From NCBI GenBank assembly GCA_964440875.1, contig CAYTTS010000023.1, positions 1 to 18,135 of the forward strand: DNA of 18,135 bases, written 5' to 3'. The notes below the pieces were generated by a model that was not told where the DNA came from, did no database searches, and saw nothing but the letters and a program-made list of their open reading frames with translations. This stretch comes from JAAZDN01 sp964440875. Its GTDB lineage: Bacteria > Bacillota_I > Bacilli_A > Erysipelotrichales > Erysipelotrichaceae. The position numbers were made by a program, and so were the translations under genes. Positions 14,524-18,135 of the stretch are shown one piece after another. Position 1 is the stretch's first letter. Each line of letters starts with the position of its first letter.

Positions 14524-14540
14524 AGAGAGGAAGATATTAA

Positions 14541-15716
14541 ATGTCAAAACATTCAGTAGCATTAGATGCACATGAAAAATGGAAAGGTAAGATTGAAACT
14601 ACCTTAAAAGAGCCGATCAATGATCGTGAAGCTCTAGGTGTTGCTTATACTCCAGGAGTTGCAGAACCATGCTTAGAAATAGCTAAAAATAAAGATGATG
14701 TATATAAGTATACTTGGAAAGGTAATACAGTTGCAGTAATCTCAGATGGAACAGCGGTACTTGGTCTAGGAGATATTGGACCTGAGGCAAGTCTTCCAGT
14801 TATGGAAGGTAAATGTTGTTTATTAAAACAATTTGCTAATGTTGATGCAGTACCAGTTATTCTAGATACAAAAGATACTGAAGAAATTATTGCAATCGTA
14901 AAAGCAATTGCACCAACTTATGGTGGAATTAACTTAGAGGATATTAGTTCTCCAAGATGTGTTGAAATTGAACGTCGTTTAATTAATGAATTAGATATAC
15001 CGGTATTCCATGATGATCAACATGGTACTGCGATTGTAGTTACTGCTGGTATTATAAATGCTTTAAAATTAGTTAATAAAAAAGCTGAAGATTGTAATGT
15101 AGTAGTTTCAGGAACTGGAGCTGCAGGTCACTCAATTATTAGAATGTTATCAAGTATGGGATTCAATGATATCTTAGGATTTAATAAATCTGGAGTTGTT
15201 ATTGCTGAAGATGTTGATAAGTATGATGCAGTTACTGCTGAATTAGTTGAGATTACAAATAAAGATCACCAAAGACTTACAATGAATGAAGCTCTTAAAG
15301 AAGCTGATATATTTATTGGAGTTTCAGCGGCAAACTTAGTTTCTGTTGAAATGGTTGAATCAATGAGAGATGATGCGATTGTATTTGCTATGGCAAATCC
15401 AGTACCAGAAATTTCTTACTTAGATGCTAAAGAAGGTGGAGCACGTGTTGTTGGTACAGGTAGATCAGACTTCCCTAACCAAATAAATAACGTTTTAGCT
15501 TTCCCAGGATTATTTAGAGGAGCACTAGATTGTAGAGCTACTAAAATTACTGAAGAAATGAAATTAGCTGCTGCAGAGGGAATCGCTTCACTAGTAAGTG
15601 AAGATGAATTAACTGAAGAGTATGTAGTACCTGATGTCTTTGATGAAAGAGTAGCAGATACTGTTGCTAAATCGGTAATGAAAGTTGCAAGAGAAATCGG
15701 TGTGGCAAAACAATAA
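14541..15716 (+). CDS. NAD(P)-dependent malic enzyme / CitM-type oxaloacetate decarboxylase
   Basis: Family members oxidatively decarboxylate malate to pyruvate; CitM of lactic acid bacteria is a relative that decarboxylates oxaloacetate in citrate fermentation. The 391-residue protein is the short bacterial form without a phosphotransacetylase domain. It shows VAYTPGVAEPC with Tyr36, MEGKCCLLKQF with catalytic Lys91, the metal ligands Glu133/Asp134 in NLEDISSPRC, and Asp158/Asp159 in FHDDQHGTAIV. The Rossmann loop GTGAAG is at 191-196, and the C-terminal FPNQINNVLAFPGLFRGALD is present. It starts 17 bases after the carrier gene with AGAGAGGAAG upstream, so the two are cotranscribed. Position between a 2HCT carrier and citE favours a CitM-like role, but sequence does not separate the two activities. 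Confidence 0.93.
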   Translation: MSKHSVALDAHEKWKGKIETTLKEPINDREALGVAYTPGVAEPCLEIAKNKDDVYKYTWKGNTVAVISDGTAVLGLGDIGPEASLPVMEGKCCLLKQFANVDAVPVILDTKDTEEIIAIVKAIAPTYGGINLEDISSPRCVEIERRLINELDIPVFHDDQHGTAIVVTAGIINALKLVNKKAEDCNVVVSGTGAAGHSIIRMLSSMGFNDILGFNKSGVVIAEDVDKYDAVTAELVEITNKDHQRLTMNEALKEADIFIGVSAANLVSVEMVESMRDDAIVFAMANPVPEISYLDAKEGGARVVGTGRSDFPNQINNVLAFPGLFRGALDCRATKITEEMKLAAAEGIASLVSEDELTEEYVVPDVFDERVADTVAKSVMKVAREIGVAKQ

Positions 15717-15717
15717 A

Positions 15718-15748
15718 ACTAAAGCACGCTAGTCGTGCTTTCTTTATT
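15718..15748 (+). terminator. Intra-operon terminator between malic enzyme and citE
   Basis: A perfect 8 bp stem AAAGCACG/CGTGCTTT (15721-15728 and 15734-15741) with loop CTAGT is followed by CTTTATTT, a moderate T tract. No promoter is visible between it and citE, so it should lower rather than abolish lyase expression relative to carrier and malic enzyme. Confidence 0.75.
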
Positions 15749-15764
15749 TAGAAGGAGGATAATG

Positions 15765-16634
15765 ATGATACGTAGAACATTACTATTTTTACCAGGTAAT
15801 AATCCTGCTATGATCTTCTCAGCCGATATCTTAGGTGCTGATAGTGTTATCTTAGATTTAGAAGATGCGGTAAGTTTAAGTGAAAAAGATAGTGCAAGAA
15901 TATTAGTTAGACAAGCACTAGATACTTTAGACTTTGAAGGAGTAGAAGTTATAGTTAGAGTTAATCCAGCGGATAGTCCTTATTGGAAGGATGATTTAGA
16001 TTTAATAGTTCCGGGATTTCCAGATACTATTTTACTACCTAAAGCTAATAAGAATCTTGTTGAATTAGTTGATAAGTATTTAGATAATCTTGAAGAAAGA
16101 TTAAATATTAAAAATAAAATACCTTTAATATTATTAGTTGAAACAGCCTTAGGTATTGAAACTATAAATGAAACTATTGCAGCAAGTAAGCGAACAGTTG
16201 GAGTAATGCTTGGTGCTGAAGATTTAACTAGTGAGTTAGAAGTAAATAGAACTACAGAGGCAAATGAAATACATTATGCTAGAAGTAAGGTAGTTATGGC
16301 TTGTCGTGCAAATGAAGTTATGGCAATTGATACGCCATTTGCGGATGTAAATGATGTAGATGGTTTAATATATGATACAAATAATGCTAAGTCAATGGGG
16401 TTTAAATCTAAAGCAGTTATAAATCCTCATCAAATTGATATTATTCATAATATCTTTAAACCTAGTGATGATGAAATTAGAATGGCTCTGGAAATTATGG
16501 TAGAAAAAGATATTGCTGAAGAACAAGGTTTAGGTGTTTTCTCACATCGAGGTAAAATGGTTGACCTTCCAATAATTCAAAGAGCAGAAAAAACTCTAAA
16601 TTTAGCTAGAAAGTTAGGGATGATTGATGAATGA
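15765..16634 (+). CDS. citE: Citrate lyase beta subunit (citryl-ACP lyase)
   Basis: CitE cleaves citryl-ACP to oxaloacetate and acetyl-ACP within the citrate lyase complex. The 289-residue protein begins MIRRTLLFLPGNNPAM, as in known CitE. It contains DSVILDLEDAVSLSEKDSAR, the substrate arginine in VRVN (Arg65), the metal-binding Glu126 in LLVETALGI and Asp153 in LGAEDLTSELEV, and ends with the C-terminal FSHRGKMVDLPI segment. I choose the ATG at 15765 because GGAGG (15754-15758) is 6 bases away; the ATG at 15762 is too close and 15735 lies inside the terminator. The gene overlaps citF by 8 bases. citD, which usually precedes citE, is absent at this position. Confidence 0.96.
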   Translation: MIRRTLLFLPGNNPAMIFSADILGADSVILDLEDAVSLSEKDSARILVRQALDTLDFEGVEVIVRVNPADSPYWKDDLDLIVPGFPDTILLPKANKNLVELVDKYLDNLEERLNIKNKIPLILLVETALGIETINETIAASKRTVGVMLGAEDLTSELEVNRTTEANEIHYARSKVVMACRANEVMAIDTPFADVNDVDGLIYDTNNAKSMGFKSKAVINPHQIDIIHNIFKPSDDEIRMALEIMVEKDIAEEQGLGVFSHRGKMVDLPIIQRAEKTLNLARKLGMIDE

Positions 16635-18129
16635 TATAAACACAATTATTGAGAATAAATTTACTGGTATTAAAGATCAAATTGATATTAAAAAATATCC
16701 ACCGATAGATAATCGTGAGTATCATGGTTACTATGAGGATTTAAATACTCTTTTAAAAGATTTACCATTATTTGATGGTATGACAATTTCATTTCACCAC
16801 CACCTAAGAAATGGTGACTATGTATTAAATACTATTATGTTAGCTATTAGTGAATTAGGCTATAAAGATATTACAATAACACCAAGTTCAATTTTCCCAA
16901 CGCATGAGCCGATGGTTAAATTAATTGAAGATAAAGTAATTACAAATATCTATACAGCATATATGTCAGGACCTGTTGCTAAAGCGGTAAGTGAAGGTAA
17001 ACTTGCAGGCATGTGTGTTATGCACTCACACGGCTATCGTGCAACAATGTTTGAAAGTAAACGAAAAGAAGTCGACTTTGCCTTTATAGCTGCACCAACA
17101 TCAACTAAAGAGGGCGATATAACTGGAAGTCAAGGTGAATCTAGTTGTGGTGTACTTGGTTATGCAATTGCCGATAGTGAGTATGCTAAAAATGTAATCG
17201 CAGTTAGTGATAACATCGTTGAGTATGAAGACTTAAATGATATTGAAATAAGTAGAGACCATGTTAACTACGTCTTAAAGATGGACAAGATTGGTGATCC
17301 AAGTGGAATAGTTAGTGGAACAACGCAAATTACACGCGATCCAGTTGGCTTAAAGGTTGCAAAAGAGACAGCTAAGTTAATGAAAGCAAGTGGACTACTT
17401 AAAGATGGCTTTAGTTTTCAAACGGGAGCTGGAGGAATCTCATTAGCAGTTGCTAAAGAGTTAAGAGATATTATGTTAGAAGATAATCTTACTGGTAGCT
17501 TTGCTAGTGGTGGAATTACTGATTATTTAGTTAATATGTTAAACGAAGGTTTATTTGAAAAGTTATATGATGTTCAATGCTTTGAGTTAAATGCAGTTAA
17601 ATCGGTAAAAGATAATCCTAAACATATAAAAATATCAGCAAGTAAATATGCTGACATCTTAAATGAAGATAATATTGTTGATCAACTTGATTTTGTTATC
17701 TTAGGGGCAACTGAAATTGACTTAGACTTTAATGTTAATGTTACAACATCATCTGATGGTTTAATTATGGGTGGATCAGGTGGCCACGCTGATACAGCTG
17801 CAGGTGCTAAGTTATCAATCGTTGTATCAAAGTTAATTAGTTCAAGAATATCCGTTGTAGTTGATAAGGTAACGACAATCACAACACCTGGAGATACAGT
17901 TGATATCTTAGTTACTGATCGTGGAATAGCAATTAATCCTAAACATAAAGACTTGATAAAAAGCTTAAAAGAAAATAGTAATTTAAAGATTTGTACTATT
18001 GAAGAACTTTATGAAATGGCAATTAAGTTTGCTGGAAAACCAAATAAAATTGTTAATGATAATGAAGTAGTTGCTATTAGTCAGTATCGAGATGGTACTT
18101 GTATTGATTTAATAAGAAAAATTGATTAA
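16627..18129 (+). CDS. citF: Citrate lyase alpha subunit (citrate CoA/ACP-transferase)
   Basis: CitF exchanges the acetyl group on the acyl carrier subunit for citrate, forming the citryl thioester used by CitE. The 500-residue length is normal for the family (about 510). Recognisable parts are TISFHHHLRNGDYVLNTIM near the N-terminus, GDITGSQGESSCGVLGYAIA, IGDPSGIVSGTTQITRDPVG, SFQTGAGGISLAV, and IMGGSGGHADTAAGAKLSI, plus the C-terminal VDILVTDRGIAINP seen in CoA-transferase-fold enzymes. The start is the ATG at 16627, 6 bases after TTAGGGA, and overlaps the end of citE, so both subunits are translationally coupled. The window ends six bases after the TAA; citX, citG or citD may follow outside. 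Confidence 0.96.
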   Translation: MNDINTIIENKFTGIKDQIDIKKYPPIDNREYHGYYEDLNTLLKDLPLFDGMTISFHHHLRNGDYVLNTIMLAISELGYKDITITPSSIFPTHEPMVKLIEDKVITNIYTAYMSGPVAKAVSEGKLAGMCVMHSHGYRATMFESKRKEVDFAFIAAPTSTKEGDITGSQGESSCGVLGYAIADSEYAKNVIAVSDNIVEYEDLNDIEISRDHVNYVLKMDKIGDPSGIVSGTTQITRDPVGLKVAKETAKLMKASGLLKDGFSFQTGAGGISLAVAKELRDIMLEDNLTGSFASGGITDYLVNMLNEGLFEKLYDVQCFELNAVKSVKDNPKHIKISASKYADILNEDNIVDQLDFVILGATEIDLDFNVNVTTSSDGLIMGGSGGHADTAAGAKLSIVVSKLISSRISVVVDKVTTITTPGDTVDILVTDRGIAINPKHKDLIKSLKENSNLKICTIEELYEMAIKFAGKPNKIVNDNEVVAISQYRDGTCIDLIRKID

Positions 18130-18135
18130 GAAAAA

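Noticed and set aside
15735..15764. Start of citE at 15735
   Set aside because: The codons lie in the terminator hairpin and precede the strong GGAGG site; CitE homology begins at 15765.
16624..16626. TTG start for citF
   Set aside because: The ATG one codon later has better spacing from TTAGGGA and is the standard start.

Overview
The window is AT-rich and uses the standard bacterial code: TGA ends citE and the unknown gene at 11328, and there is no sign of TGA read as Trp. Strong Shine-Dalgarno sites, extended -10 promoters (TTTGCTATAAT occurs three times), short U-tailed hairpin terminators, S-box and purine riboswitches, RapZ and CcpA-type cre sites point to a low-GC Gram-positive lineage (Bacillota, or a mollicute-like relative that kept the standard code). 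Genus cannot be fixed from the sequence. The DNA is probably a draft contig, because a run of exactly 100 N interrupts one gene.

Layout. 1-427: rpsO with a structured leader and a terminator. 445-1089: YczE-type membrane protein with its own terminator. 1172-3637: a divergent GNAT-like protein, an M28-type peptidase with a membrane insert, and rapZ. 3648-6991 (minus strand): a guanine riboswitch, an AzgA/PbuG-type purine permease and adenine deaminase, forming a purine salvage operon. 7122-11105: an McrBC-type defence pair; McrB carries a probable EVE/PUA-like modified-base reader. 11130-11939: a promoter, a SAM-I (S-box) riboswitch with a terminator, and a 194-residue protein of unknown function. 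11968-12917: a leader RNA with a terminator, then a LicD-family protein. 12918-13359: regulatory DNA with a good promoter and cre-like sites. 13360-18129: a citrate/malate module of 2HCT carrier, malic enzyme/CitM, citE and citF.

How it works together. The permease and deaminase take up purine and convert adenine to hypoxanthine; the aptamer, with C74, would shut this down when guanine is plentiful. The last four genes fit citrate fermentation: the carrier imports citrate, citrate lyase splits it to acetate and oxaloacetate, and the malic-enzyme-type protein would decarboxylate oxaloacetate (or malate). citD, citC, citX and citG are not in the window, so the lyase is incomplete here. A cre-like site over the predicted transcription start suggests glucose repression.

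The most unusual point is the S-box riboswitch. It is complete and appears functional, but it sits directly after McrBC and controls a gene that does not look like methionine or SAM metabolism. Other points of interest are the unidentified licD leader, the intra-operon terminator before citE, and the membrane hairpin placed between the metal ligands of the M28 peptidase.
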